A DNA stretch of 8,810 nucleotides from an uncultured Bacilli bacterium (GTDB lineage Bacteria > Bacillota_I > Bacilli_A > RF39 > UBA660): NCBI GenBank assembly GCA_947593275.1, contig CANQDN010000056.1:1-8810 (forward strand), read 5' to 3'. Made by a program: the position numbers and the translations under genes. The notes beneath the pieces were generated by a model, which saw only the letters and a list, made by a program, of their open reading frames with translations, was not told the DNA's origin and ran no database searches. Positions 1-7,098 of the stretch are shown piece after piece (position 1 is the first letter of the stretch; every line of letters begins with the position of its first letter).

Positions 1-1
1 C

Positions 2-3000
2 TCTTTAGCCTCTACCTTTACTGCTAGCCAAGGCCTTCTTTTAATGCTTCCTAATATGTATAAAATTGCTGGTGAAATGCTTCCCGGTGTAATTCACGTT
101 GCATCTAGAACTATCGCCACCAATGCTCTATCTATTTTTGGTGATCATAGTGACATTTATGCTACTCGTCCAACTGGCTTTGCTATTTTATCATCTTCTA
201 ACGTTGATGATGCCCAAAATTTAGCCGCCGTTGCTCATTTATCCGCCATAAAAGGGAGTCTTCCATTTCTGCATTTTTTTGACGGTTTTCGCACTAGTCA
301 TGAAATTAATACCATCAAAGAATTAGATTATGAATCTTTAAAAAAAATCATTCCCTGGGATGCCATTGATAAATTTAAAAATAGAGCTCTAAATCTAGAA
401 AGTGGTACTCAAAAAGGTTTAGCCTTCAATGAAGACATATATTTTCAAACTAATGAAGCTCGTAATCTTTATTATGAAAGTCTACCCGACACTGTAAATT
501 ATTACATGCAAGAAATTAATAAAATTATGAAAACTGATTATAAACCTTTTAACTACTATGGCGCTCCTGATGCTACAAATATTATTATTGCCATGGGAAG
601 TGTTACTGATACTATTAAACTAGTTATTGATAAAGAACTTCAAAATGATGCCAAAATTGGCTTAATAAATGTTCATTTATATCGTCCTTTTAGTGTTAAA
701 TATTTAAAAGATGTCTTACCTAAAACCGTAAAGAATATTGCCGTTTTAGATCGTACCAAAGAAGCTGGCTCAAATGGTGAACCTCTTTATCTTGATATTG
801 TAAATGCTTTAAAAGATGAACCAATAACCATCGTCGGAGGAAGATATGGCCTTTCCAGTAAAAATACTACTCCCACTGATATAAAAAGTGTCTATGACAT
901 GCTTTCTCATACTCTAAAAAATAATTTTACTATTGGAATAATCGATGACTTAACAAACACCAGTTTAAAAAAAGAGCCATATCCTCTTGATTTAGATGCC
1001 TTTGAATGTTTAATATATGGTTTTGGTTCTGATGGCATGGTTAGTGCCTCTAAAGATATTTTAAAAATAATGGGTTCAAAAAACAATTATGTAAATGGCT
1101 ATTTTTCTTATGATTCTAAAAAATCTGGTGGAGTTACTGTAAGTAATTTAAGAATAGGTAAAAAGAAAATTAATGCTCCATATTATGTCGAAAATCCTAA
1201 TCTTATAGTAGTTACTAAAATAGAATATTTCAATAAATTCCCAATAATAGATTCTCTAAAAGAAAATGGTACTCTAATCATTAATACTAATCTAAATGTC
1301 GAAAACTTAAATAATTTCTTAAAAAATCCTGTTAAAAAAATTCTAAATGAAAGAAATATTCGGGTTTTTGTAATAGATGCTGATGGTCTTGCTTTAAAGT
1401 GGCATATTAAAGGCAAAATAAGCAAAATAATGGAAATGATTATTTTAAATGAATTAGGCCTAAAAGATGCTTTAGAGATTCTAAAAGAAAATATCCAAGA
1501 ATCATTTAAAACTAAAGGCTCTGATATTGTTTCAAGTAATATTAATTCTATTAAAGAAGCTTCTCATAATTTAAAAGAAATAAAAATAACTAGTAGTGCA
1601 GATTCCTTTGATGATAATAAATTAGATCTAATAAGTAAAATCAATAGTCGCTTAGGTGATACTTTAACAGTTAAAGAATTATCTTCCTTTAAAGATGGAA
1701 CTTTCCCGAGTGGTTTAAGTCGTTTTGAAAAAAGAAAAACAAACAATCTTGCTCCTAAATGGATCAAAGAAAACTGTATTATGTGTGGTAAATGTAGCTT
1801 TATTTGTCCTCACGCTGTTATTCGCAGCTTTTTAACTAAAGAACCAAAGGGTATTCCTTATCTTCCTAATAAAGAATATAACTATCAAGTATTAATAAGT
1901 GAATTTGATTGTACAGAATGTCACTTATGTGTTGAAGAATGCCCAGGAAAAAATGGCAAAAAAGCTCTCGAATTTAAAGAAGTATCTCTAGAAAACCAAA
2001 AAGAAGCTAACGAATATTTTAATAATTATAAAAATCCCGAAATATTTAATAAATTTACGGTCCCAGGAGCGGCTTTATGTGAACCTAAATTAGAATTTAG
2101 TGGTGCTTGTGCCGGTTGTGGGGAAACTCCTTATATAAATTTAATAACTAGACTATATGGTGATAACTTAGTTATAGCAAACGCAACAGGTTGTTCCAGT
2201 ATTTATGGTGGCTCATCTCCAAGTACAGCCTATACTATTCCTTGGGCTAACTCATTATTTGAAGATAATGCCGAATTTGCTTTAGGTATGCATTTATCCT
2301 ATAAAAATAAACGCAATTTAATTAAAAAAATAATGGAAGAAGAACTACCTACATCATCTCCTAAAATAAAAGAAATATATCAAAAATATCTTTCTAACAT
2401 GGAAGACTTTAAAATAACCATGGATGTAAAAAGAGAATTAATGAAAAGTGATGTATCTCCTAAAATTAAGAGTTTATTAAATTATATACCTGCTCGTACT
2501 GTCCTAGCGATAGGGGGCGATGGCTGGGCTTATGATATTGGTTATGGTGGCCTAGATCACGTTCTTCATTCAAACGAAAATATTAAAGTTTTAGTTTTAG
2601 ATACCGAAGTTTATTCCAATACCGGTGGCCAAGCTAGTAAAGCAAGTTTATATGGTCAAGTCTGTGAATTTGCGGATCTCGGTAAAAGAACCTTTAAAAA
2701 AGATTTATTTAAAATGGCGATGGCTATTCCTAATTGTTATGTTGCGAGTATTAGTCTAGGTGCCAATATGATGCATGCCATAAAAGCAGTAAAAGAAGCC
2801 ATGGAACATAATGGTCCATCTCTTATTATCGCGTATTCTCCATGCATAGAACAGGGCATAAAAACTGGTATGTCTCATTCCATTGAAGAAGAAAGAATAG
2901 CAAGTTCAGTCGGCTATACCATATTAATGCGTTATAATCCTGAAGAAAATAAACTATATATGGATAACAAAGAACCTAATTTTGATCAATATGAAAAATT

Positions 3001-3130
3001 TTTAGATAACGAAGTAAGATATAATGCTTTAAAAATTAAAGATGAAACATTAGCTTCAAAGCTTTTAAATGATCAAAAAGAATTTGCTCAAAAAAGATAT
3101 AAATACTATCTAGATTTAAGTAATAAATAG
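2..3130 (+). CDS. nifJ: Pyruvate:ferredoxin (flavodoxin) oxidoreductase, single-chain, 5'-truncated by the window edge
   Basis: Oxidatively decarboxylates pyruvate to acetyl-CoA and CO2 in the cytoplasm, passing electrons to ferredoxin or flavodoxin. The frame is open from base 2 and the family motif FTASQGLLLM lies at 17-46, so the ATG at 44 is internal. By alignment from memory with the Desulfovibrio africanus enzyme, about 78 residues are missing. The equivalent of its pyruvate-binding Arg114 is at 107-109. Further along are two CxxCxxCxxxCP ferredoxin clusters (1775-1810 and 1910-1945). The proximal-cluster cysteines are at 2108, 2117, 2192 and 2843, and the thiamine-diphosphate motif GDGWAYDIGYGG begins near 2518 and runs to EVYSNTGG. 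Total length would be about 1,120 residues, somewhat short for the family. The loop between PSTAYT and PWANSLFED is reduced, and the domain around 1375-1440 is divergent. It ends in TAG, 11 nt before the Nudix gene. The function call is secure; the pyruvate preference is inferred from the family. Confidence 0.96.
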   Translation, partial: SLASTFTASQGLLLMLPNMYKIAGEMLPGVIHVASRTIATNALSIFGDHSDIYATRPTGFAILSSSNVDDAQNLAAVAHLSAIKGSLPFLHFFDGFRTSHEINTIKELDYESLKKIIPWDAIDKFKNRALNLESGTQKGLAFNEDIYFQTNEARNLYYESLPDTVNYYMQEINKIMKTDYKPFNYYGAPDATNIIIAMGSVTDTIKLVIDKELQNDAKIGLINVHLYRPFSVKYLKDVLPKTVKNIAVLDRTKEAGSNGEPLYLDIVNALKDEPITIVGGRYGLSSKNTTPTDIKSVYDMLSHTLKNNFTIGIIDDLTNTSLKKEPYPLDLDAFECLIYGFGSDGMVSASKDILKIMGSKNNYVNGYFSYDSKKSGGVTVSNLRIGKKKINAPYYVENPNLIVVTKIEYFNKFPIIDSLKENGTLIINTNLNVENLNNFLKNPVKKILNERNIRVFVIDADGLALKWHIKGKISKIMEMIILNELGLKDALEILKENIQESFKTKGSDIVSSNINSIKEASHNLKEIKITSSADSFDDNKLDLISKINSRLGDTLTVKELSSFKDGTFPSGLSRFEKRKTNNLAPKWIKENCIMCGKCSFICPHAVIRSFLTKEPKGIPYLPNKEYNYQVLISEFDCTECHLCVEECPGKNGKKALEFKEVSLENQKEANEYFNNYKNPEIFNKFTVPGAALCEPKLEFSGACAGCGETPYINLITRLYGDNLVIANATGCSSIYGGSSPSTAYTIPWANSLFEDNAEFALGMHLSYKNKRNLIKKIMEEELPTSSPKIKEIYQKYLSNMEDFKITMDVKRELMKSDVSPKIKSLLNYIPARTVLAIGGDGWAYDIGYGGLDHVLHSNENIKVLVLDTEVYSNTGGQASKASLYGQVCEFADLGKRTFKKDLFKMAMAIPNCYVASISLGANMMHAIKAVKEAMEHNGPSLIIAYSPCIEQGIKTGMSHSIEEERIASSVGYTILMRYNPEENKLYMDNKEPNFDQYEKFLDNEVRYNALKIKDETLASKLLNDQKEFAQKRYKYYLDLSNK

Positions 3131-3141
3131 GAAGGATTACT

Positions 3142-3603
3142 ATGGATATAAGTTTTAAATTTGCCAATAACTCTTTTAACTATCGTGTCGCTGGAATTAT
3201 TAAAAAAGGTAATGAAATTTTAGTTGAGAAAAAAAGCGTACCTTATCTTGGCTTAATTGGGGGTCGCGTAAAAATAGGGGAAAGCTCAAGTGAAGCTATA
3301 TCAAGAGAAATAGAAGAGGAAACAAACCTCAAAGTAAAAGTTGAAAAACTCTTAGGTTTCGTTGAAAACTTCTATATTTCTCGATATACCAATAAAGAAT
3401 GTCATGAAATTTTACTAATTTATGAACTAACCTTTGAAGATCAAAATGCTTATAATTTAGAAACAATCCCCAATCATGAAGAAAAAGATGCAGTCTACAT
3501 TTGGAAACCCCTAACTCTCTTAAAAAAAGCCAACTTTAAACCGGAAATAATTTTAGATAAATTAAATAAAGAATCTTTCTTTCATTTAATAAACCATGAT
3601 TAA
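3142..3603 (+). CDS. Nudix hydrolase
   Basis: A 153-residue Nudix-fold pyrophosphohydrolase, a family that cleaves nucleoside diphosphates linked to another group (NDP-sugars, oxidised dNTPs, dinucleotides, capped RNA). The Nudix box is at residues 41-63: G41, five residues, E47, seven residues, then R55-E56-I57-x-E59-E60, ending T61-N62-L63. The usual Gly before the last hydrophobic residue is Asn here, while the metal-binding glutamates are kept. A short N-terminal strand precedes VAGIIKKGNEILVEKK, and the segment HEILLIYEL after the box is typical of small Nudix proteins. The start is supported by a good Shine-Dalgarno (aggaagga, 3129-3136) close before the ATG. Its last 8 nt overlap the nucleotidyltransferase gene, and it opens the five-gene cluster. 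The substrate cannot be read from the sequence. Confidence 0.9.
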   Translation: MDISFKFANNSFNYRVAGIIKKGNEILVEKKSVPYLGLIGGRVKIGESSSEAISREIEEETNLKVKVEKLLGFVENFYISRYTNKECHEILLIYELTFEDQNAYNLETIPNHEEKDAVYIWKPLTLLKKANFKPEIILDKLNKESFFHLINHD

Positions 3604-4729
3604 AAAAGAAGAAGCTAATATTACTAGCATTATAATTAATCTTAATTCTTATCAATATAATCTAATATCTAAAATTATTTCCACTTATAACCTAAATAGA
3701 AAAGACAATATTTCCTCTAAATTTGATTTTAACAATGAAATAAAAAATATCAAAAAAGAACAAGAGATAATAACTAGCACTTTAAAAAATATTTTTGATA
3801 TGTTCCCAATTTTTAAAAAATATAAAGTTAATTTAGTTTTAACTGGGAGCTTTGCTCGTGGAACTAATCGCTTTGATAGTGATTTAGATTTACATTTTAT
3901 TTATCAAAATAAATATAAAAAAATTTTATTCACCTATGAAGAATTATATATTTATGCTATAAGTACAGTCTTATCAATTAATAGAACTAGAATTCATAGT
4001 GTTATTACCACTAAACTAAATCCTAAAAATTTAACTAAAATAAATAAAAATCCTAATAATCTTAAAATAACTTTAAAATATGAAACTTGGGAAGTATCTT
4101 ATGAATATCAAGCCAATACTAAAAAAAGATTTTATCTTGAATATCTTAATAAAAAAGACCTCACCAGTTTTTTTACCTATCTAAAAAAAGAAGTAAAAGG
4201 CCTAAATCGAGAATGGGCTCATAATTTTCTTTGCCTTAGTAATTCTAAAAATTTTACTAAAAAATATTCTCAACTATTAAAATATGAAAAAAAGTATCTA
4301 AATAAAACAGCTCTTAATAACTTAATATCTTCACTGTTAATTAAGTTAGATAATCCTGAAAAAACAGAAAACCTCAAAAAAATATACCAAATAAATATTT
4401 ATTACCTAATTTATAATACTCTTGAATTAATTCGCTTAAAACTTATATTAGATGGTGAAAATATTCCTTATTTTAATCTTATTTCTTTTTATAATAATAA
4501 ATCTTTTCAAAAATATATCTCTAAAAAAGATTTTGAATACATTTATTATTATTTATATCTAATTCATAAACTATCTTATAAAATAACTCAAAATAATGAA
4601 ATATTTAGTAGCCATGTTAATAATAATTTAAATAAATATCTTGACGATGAAATTATAAGAGCTTATAATAACATTCAAAATAATATAAAAAAAATATTAT
4701 TAAACATTAGGAGTGATTTAAATGTCTAG
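3596..4729 (+). CDS. Pol-beta-superfamily nucleotidyltransferase domain protein, unknown substrate
   Basis: A 377-residue protein with a nucleotidyltransferase core that would transfer an NMP from an NTP to an unknown acceptor. The signature is G84-S85-F-A-R-G followed by S95-D96-L-D98-L, giving the helix-turn loop and two metal-binding aspartates. The third carboxylate may be in the strand-like segment at residues 157-170 (YETWEVSYEY), but I cannot fix it. Residues 1-75 look helical. Residues ~185-370 are Lys/Asn/Tyr/Ile-rich and mostly helical, with REWAHNF at 205-211, resembling no domain I can name. No Shine-Dalgarno precedes the ATG, and an in-frame TAA lies just upstream (3590-3592). 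Translation therefore probably depends on coupling to the Nudix gene, which it overlaps by 8 nt. It overlaps the next gene by 8 nt. Met69 is a possible but less likely start. By eye it is the most AT-rich gene here. GlnD-type, antibiotic-adenylyl and RNA-acting NTases are all possible. Confidence 0.8.
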   Translation: MIKKEEANITSIIINLNSYQYNLISKIISTYNLNRKDNISSKFDFNNEIKNIKKEQEIITSTLKNIFDMFPIFKKYKVNLVLTGSFARGTNRFDSDLDLHFIYQNKYKKILFTYEELYIYAISTVLSINRTRIHSVITTKLNPKNLTKINKNPNNLKITLKYETWEVSYEYQANTKKRFYLEYLNKKDLTSFFTYLKKEVKGLNREWAHNFLCLSNSKNFTKKYSQLLKYEKKYLNKTALNNLISSLLIKLDNPEKTENLKKIYQINIYYLIYNTLELIRLKLILDGENIPYFNLISFYNNKSFQKYISKKDFEYIYYYLYLIHKLSYKITQNNEIFSSHVNNNLNKYLDDEIIRAYNNIQNNIKKILLNIRSDLNV

Positions 4730-5783
4730 AGCCATCATAACCTTACCTTTATCTCCCTTAAAATCTCATGAATTGGGAAGAATGACAACTCCCATCGTGG
4801 GTGATGCTTTAAGTCGTATTTTAAATGCTAAATTTTATTTAAGTATTAATCTTTTAGATAGTTATAAAAATCGTGATGAAGCCTTTTTAACCTATCAAAA
4901 AACTATTTCCAATTTAAATTTAACTAATAATACTTATTGGCTTGATATAAATCATCAAGAAGAATTACTTCATCTTTTAAAAACACTAATTACTAAAGGC
5001 TTTATTTATGAACAATCTACCGACATTTTAACATGTAAATGTAAAATTATAGATATTGAAAAGAAAAATCTTGCTAGTTGTAATCCTAATAATACTCACT
5101 TTATAAAAAAAGAAGATGGCCTATATTGTCGTAAATGTGGTCATAAATGTCTTTCAGTTTCTGTAAAATCTTTAGTCTTTGATCCTCGTAAACTTAATAT
5201 TAATCCCATAATATTTATGCCAGATTTTTTAAATAAAGACGCTAAAACCTTTGATAAAAACCTAAAAAATTCTTACCAAGTAATATCTCGTCTCCGTCCA
5301 ACAGGTATTAACTTAACCTATAATGGTACTACTTATAATATAGACATTGATTTTCTATGGAGTTTATATTTAAATTTATTTAAAGAAGAAGAAAAAATAG
5401 TTATGTGTGGTAATCATGAATTGTATCAGTTATATTATACTTGTTTACTAGAAAAATGTTTAAATCCTAATGCCAATACTATTCCTCTAGCCACTCCATT
5501 TTTAACAGGCCTAAATAATGTTTCTAGTTCTGTTACTTCTAAAGATGAAGAATTAACTAAAAAATTAGGTATATTATTTAATCTTAAATGGGCTCGTAAA
5601 GAAAAAGAATATGATAATACTATCTTTACTTATCTAGCAAAACTTTCTTTATTAAAAAAAGAAAAGTTATATAATATTTTAACAGAAGAACTTTTTAGAA
5701 AAACAAATCTAAACCAAGATTTATCGCTAGCTTTAAAAAGATTTAATATGCAAAATACAATAAATAAAATGAAAAGAGGTTAA
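4722..5783 (+). CDS. Class I aminoacyl-tRNA synthetase-like protein with degraded HIGH and KMSKS motifs
   Basis: A 353-residue protein that reads as a class I aaRS catalytic domain (HUP/Rossmann fold). Residues 7-47 match the first strand, HIGH loop and following helix (LPLSP..., GDALSRILNAKF, then LSINLLDSY), but the HIGH position reads HELGR (16-20). Residues 78-96 match the region where synthetases carry 'LIxKGxxY'. A probable zinc-binding insertion has Cys105, 107, 120, 136, 139 and 143. ISRLRPTGI (188-196), DIDFLW (208-213) and MCGNHELYQLYY (228-239) recall the second half of Met/Leu/Cys-group enzymes. NVSSS (266-270) sits where KMSKS belongs. Only ~80 residues follow, so a full anticodon-binding domain appears absent. 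The start has AGGAG at 4709-4713, 8 nt from the ATG, and overlaps the previous gene by 8 nt. A role as a housekeeping synthetase is unlikely; an aaRS paralogue activating an amino or other carboxylic acid for a non-tRNA acceptor is my inference. Confidence 0.7.
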   Translation: MSRAIITLPLSPLKSHELGRMTTPIVGDALSRILNAKFYLSINLLDSYKNRDEAFLTYQKTISNLNLTNNTYWLDINHQEELLHLLKTLITKGFIYEQSTDILTCKCKIIDIEKKNLASCNPNNTHFIKKEDGLYCRKCGHKCLSVSVKSLVFDPRKLNINPIIFMPDFLNKDAKTFDKNLKNSYQVISRLRPTGINLTYNGTTYNIDIDFLWSLYLNLFKEEEKIVMCGNHELYQLYYTCLLEKCLNPNANTIPLATPFLTGLNNVSSSVTSKDEELTKKLGILFNLKWARKEKEYDNTIFTYLAKLSLLKKEKLYNILTEELFRKTNLNQDLSLALKRFNMQNTINKMKRG

Positions 5784-5784
5784 T

Positions 5785-6459
5785 ATGTATAGTATATTAG
5801 TAAGTAAAATAACTCCCGGTTATGAGTTATGCCATGATTTTTTAACTACCAAACTAAATAAAGAAAGTAAAATAGTAATCTTACCCTGGGCTTTTCCCAC
5901 CGAATTAAATGCTATAAGTTTTGAAAAAGAATATTTTCAAGAAGGAAAAGAAAAATATAATAAATATGTAAATCCTTTACTTAAAATAGGGGTAAAAAAA
6001 GAAAATATCTTTATTGCTAATCCATATATTATCAAAAAAGAAGAATTAATCACTAAAATAAAAGCCTCTAACTGTCTTATCTTACCCGGTGGAAATCCCG
6101 AAATGTTTTTTAGTAAAGTCATCCATTCTTTTGATTTATTATATACTCTAAAATATTATCCGGGTTTAATTATTGGTGAAAGTGCCGGAGCCTGCCTTCA
6201 TTTTCATCGCTATTTTATTACCGCTAAAAATAACTACTATAAATATTTTGCTTTTTATGATGGCTTTGGAATTTTAAATGATGATTTTTATATAGACGTT
6301 CATACAAGCTCTAACCCAAAATATATAGCCAAACTAAAAAATATATCAGCGTCTACTAAAAAAATAGTTTATGCTCTTTATAATGATGGGGCTTTAATAG
6401 TTAATCGCCATACTAAAGAAGTTAAAATTTTAGGAAAAGTGTCTATCTATGAACCCTAA
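5785..6459 (+). CDS. Peptidase E (S51)-like serine hydrolase, type 1 glutamine amidotransferase-like fold
   Basis: A 224-residue cytoplasmic protein of the peptidase E/cyanophycinase group. Characterised members cleave aspartyl dipeptides (PepE) or Asp-Arg polymers (cyanophycinase) with a Ser nucleophile. Visible features are LPGGNPEMFF at residues 100-109 and the nucleophile elbow G131-E-S133-A-G-A. A candidate catalytic histidine lies at DVH173, 40 residues after the serine, close to the spacing I recall for Salmonella PepE (Ser120/His157). Length is normal for PepE (~229). There is no signal peptide. It starts 1 nt after the stop of the aaRS-like gene with a short-spaced AGAGG (5775-5779), and its end overlaps the HAD gene by 11 nt. 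The neighbours suggest it hydrolyses or trims an acyl or peptidyl product of the cluster rather than being a general peptidase, but that is conjecture. Confidence 0.82.
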   Translation: MYSILVSKITPGYELCHDFLTTKLNKESKIVILPWAFPTELNAISFEKEYFQEGKEKYNKYVNPLLKIGVKKENIFIANPYIIKKEELITKIKASNCLILPGGNPEMFFSKVIHSFDLLYTLKYYPGLIIGESAGACLHFHRYFITAKNNYYKYFAFYDGFGILNDDFYIDVHTSSNPKYIAKLKNISASTKKIVYALYNDGALIVNRHTKEVKILGKVSIYEP

Positions 6460-7060
6460 TAAAATTACTCTTGTAAGTGATTATGACGGAACTATTACAC
6501 CCGAAGATATTCCAAGTATAAAAGAGTTTCACAAGAAGCATATTTTTATTCTCGCTACTGGTAGATATTTTAAAGCTATAGAAAAAGAAATAAAAGCGTA
6601 TAATATTCCTTTTGATTTTTTAATCTGTAATAATGGTGCTGAAATTTATAATAAAAACTATGAATTAATCTATTATAAAGAATTAAATAAAGAAGATGTA
6701 AAAATAATTAATAATTTAAACCTAAAAAATATTCGCTATAATTATGATTATCAAAATAAACATTTAATCTCTCTAAATATCTATGGCCAAATAAATATTA
6801 CCTTATCTAATTCCACCATAGAAATAAAACCCTCAAAAACCAAAATACTGCCCTTAAATATTAGTAAACTAAAATCTGTTCTTTTTTTAGAAAAAAACTA
6901 CCATTTAAAAAATATTATAGCAATCGGTGATGATTATAATGATTTAACACTATTAGAAAAATATAATGGTTATAAAATAAAAGATAGTTCCATTCCCATC
7001 TCTAAAGAAATACCAAATTTAAAAACTTTAATAGCAAATTTATTAAAAGAAGAAAACTAA
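6449..7060 (+). CDS. HAD-IIB (Cof-type) phosphatase, compact form
   Basis: A 203-residue haloacid-dehalogenase-superfamily phosphohydrolase. Motif I is D11-Y-D13-G-T, where Asp11 is the nucleophile and Asp13 the acid/base. Motif II is A36-T37-G-R, followed by the Cof-typical NNGAE at 61-65. The motif III lysine is probably K140 or K142, and motif IV is GDDYND at 160-165. Cof/HAD-IIB proteins are usually 260-280 residues. Here the C2 cap (about residues 75-135) is much reduced, which may open the active site to larger substrates. Relatives act on sugar phosphates, nucleotide phosphates or cofactors; the substrate here is unknown. The ATG overlaps the S51 gene by 11 nt, with aggaaaag (6432-6439) upstream. 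It ends the tight cluster and is followed by the only real intergenic gap downstream. Confidence 0.88.
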   Translation: MNPNKITLVSDYDGTITPEDIPSIKEFHKKHIFILATGRYFKAIEKEIKAYNIPFDFLICNNGAEIYNKNYELIYYKELNKEDVKIINNLNLKNIRYNYDYQNKHLISLNIYGQINITLSNSTIEIKPSKTKILPLNISKLKSVLFLEKNYHLKNIIAIGDDYNDLTLLEKYNGYKIKDSSIPISKEIPNLKTLIANLLKEEN

Positions 7061-7093
7061 TGAATATTTTTGAATATTTTCTTTCTTTTTTTT
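7045..7093 (+). terminator. Weak candidate intrinsic terminator after the HAD gene
   Basis: The purine-rich end of the HAD gene (gaagaaaa, 7049-7056) can pair with ttttcttt (7077-7084): seven Watson-Crick pairs plus one G-T, with a 20-nt loop. Four or so further A-T pairs are possible beyond one mismatch. A run of eight T follows (7086-7093). The stem has only one G-C pair and overlaps the stop codon region, so it would be weak. It may instead be incidental A/T structure, with the cluster and clpC partly cotranscribed. Confidence 0.2.
7061..7080 (+). repeat. 10-bp perfect tandem repeat, possible CtsR-like operator
   Basis: The unit tgaatatttt occurs twice head-to-tail directly after the HAD stop codon, 49 nt before the clpC start. 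CtsR, the class III heat-shock repressor of Bacillota, binds two heptads (consensus from memory TTTGACY-NTN-TTTGACY on this strand), also with a 10-bp period. Read that way, 7059-7075 gives AATGAAT-ATT-TTTGAAT. The second heptad matches 6/7, the first 4/7, and the central T is present. The second heptad overlaps the candidate -35. In such AT-rich DNA a chance match is quite possible. Confidence 0.35.
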
Positions 7094-7098
7094 ACTAA
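7070..7098 (+). promoter_or_regulatory. Candidate sigma-A promoter for clpC
   Basis: TTGAAT (7070-7075) could be a -35 box, followed by exactly 17 nt and then TACTAA (7093-7098) as a poor -10. Initiation near 7105 would leave a ~24-nt leader that includes the Shine-Dalgarno. The boxes match only 4/6 and 3/6, so the support is position and spacing rather than strength. The second copy of the 10-bp repeat overlaps the -35, as expected if a repressor acts here. Confidence 0.28.

Noticed and set aside
44..46. ATG at 44 as the true start of the PFOR gene
   Set aside because: The frame is open to base 2 and the upstream codons encode conserved family residues (FTASQGLLL), so this Met is internal.
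1183..1425. Reverse-strand open frame of 80 codons inside the PFOR gene
   Set aside because: It lies wholly within a well-supported gene, has no ribosome site or domain signal, and its composition is that expected of an antisense shadow.
1564..1767. Reverse-strand open frame of 67 codons inside the PFOR gene
   Set aside because: Same reasons: antisense of conserved PFOR coding sequence with no independent evidence.
3131..3141. A terminator or promoter between the PFOR gene and the Nudix gene
   Set aside because: Only 11 nt separate them, with no hairpin and no T-run; the space is taken by a ribosome binding site.
5937..6122. Reverse-strand open frame of 61 codons inside the S51 gene, hydrophobic-looking
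   Set aside because: Hydrophobicity is a by-product of reading Lys/Glu-rich AT-rich codons in antisense; there is no start signal.
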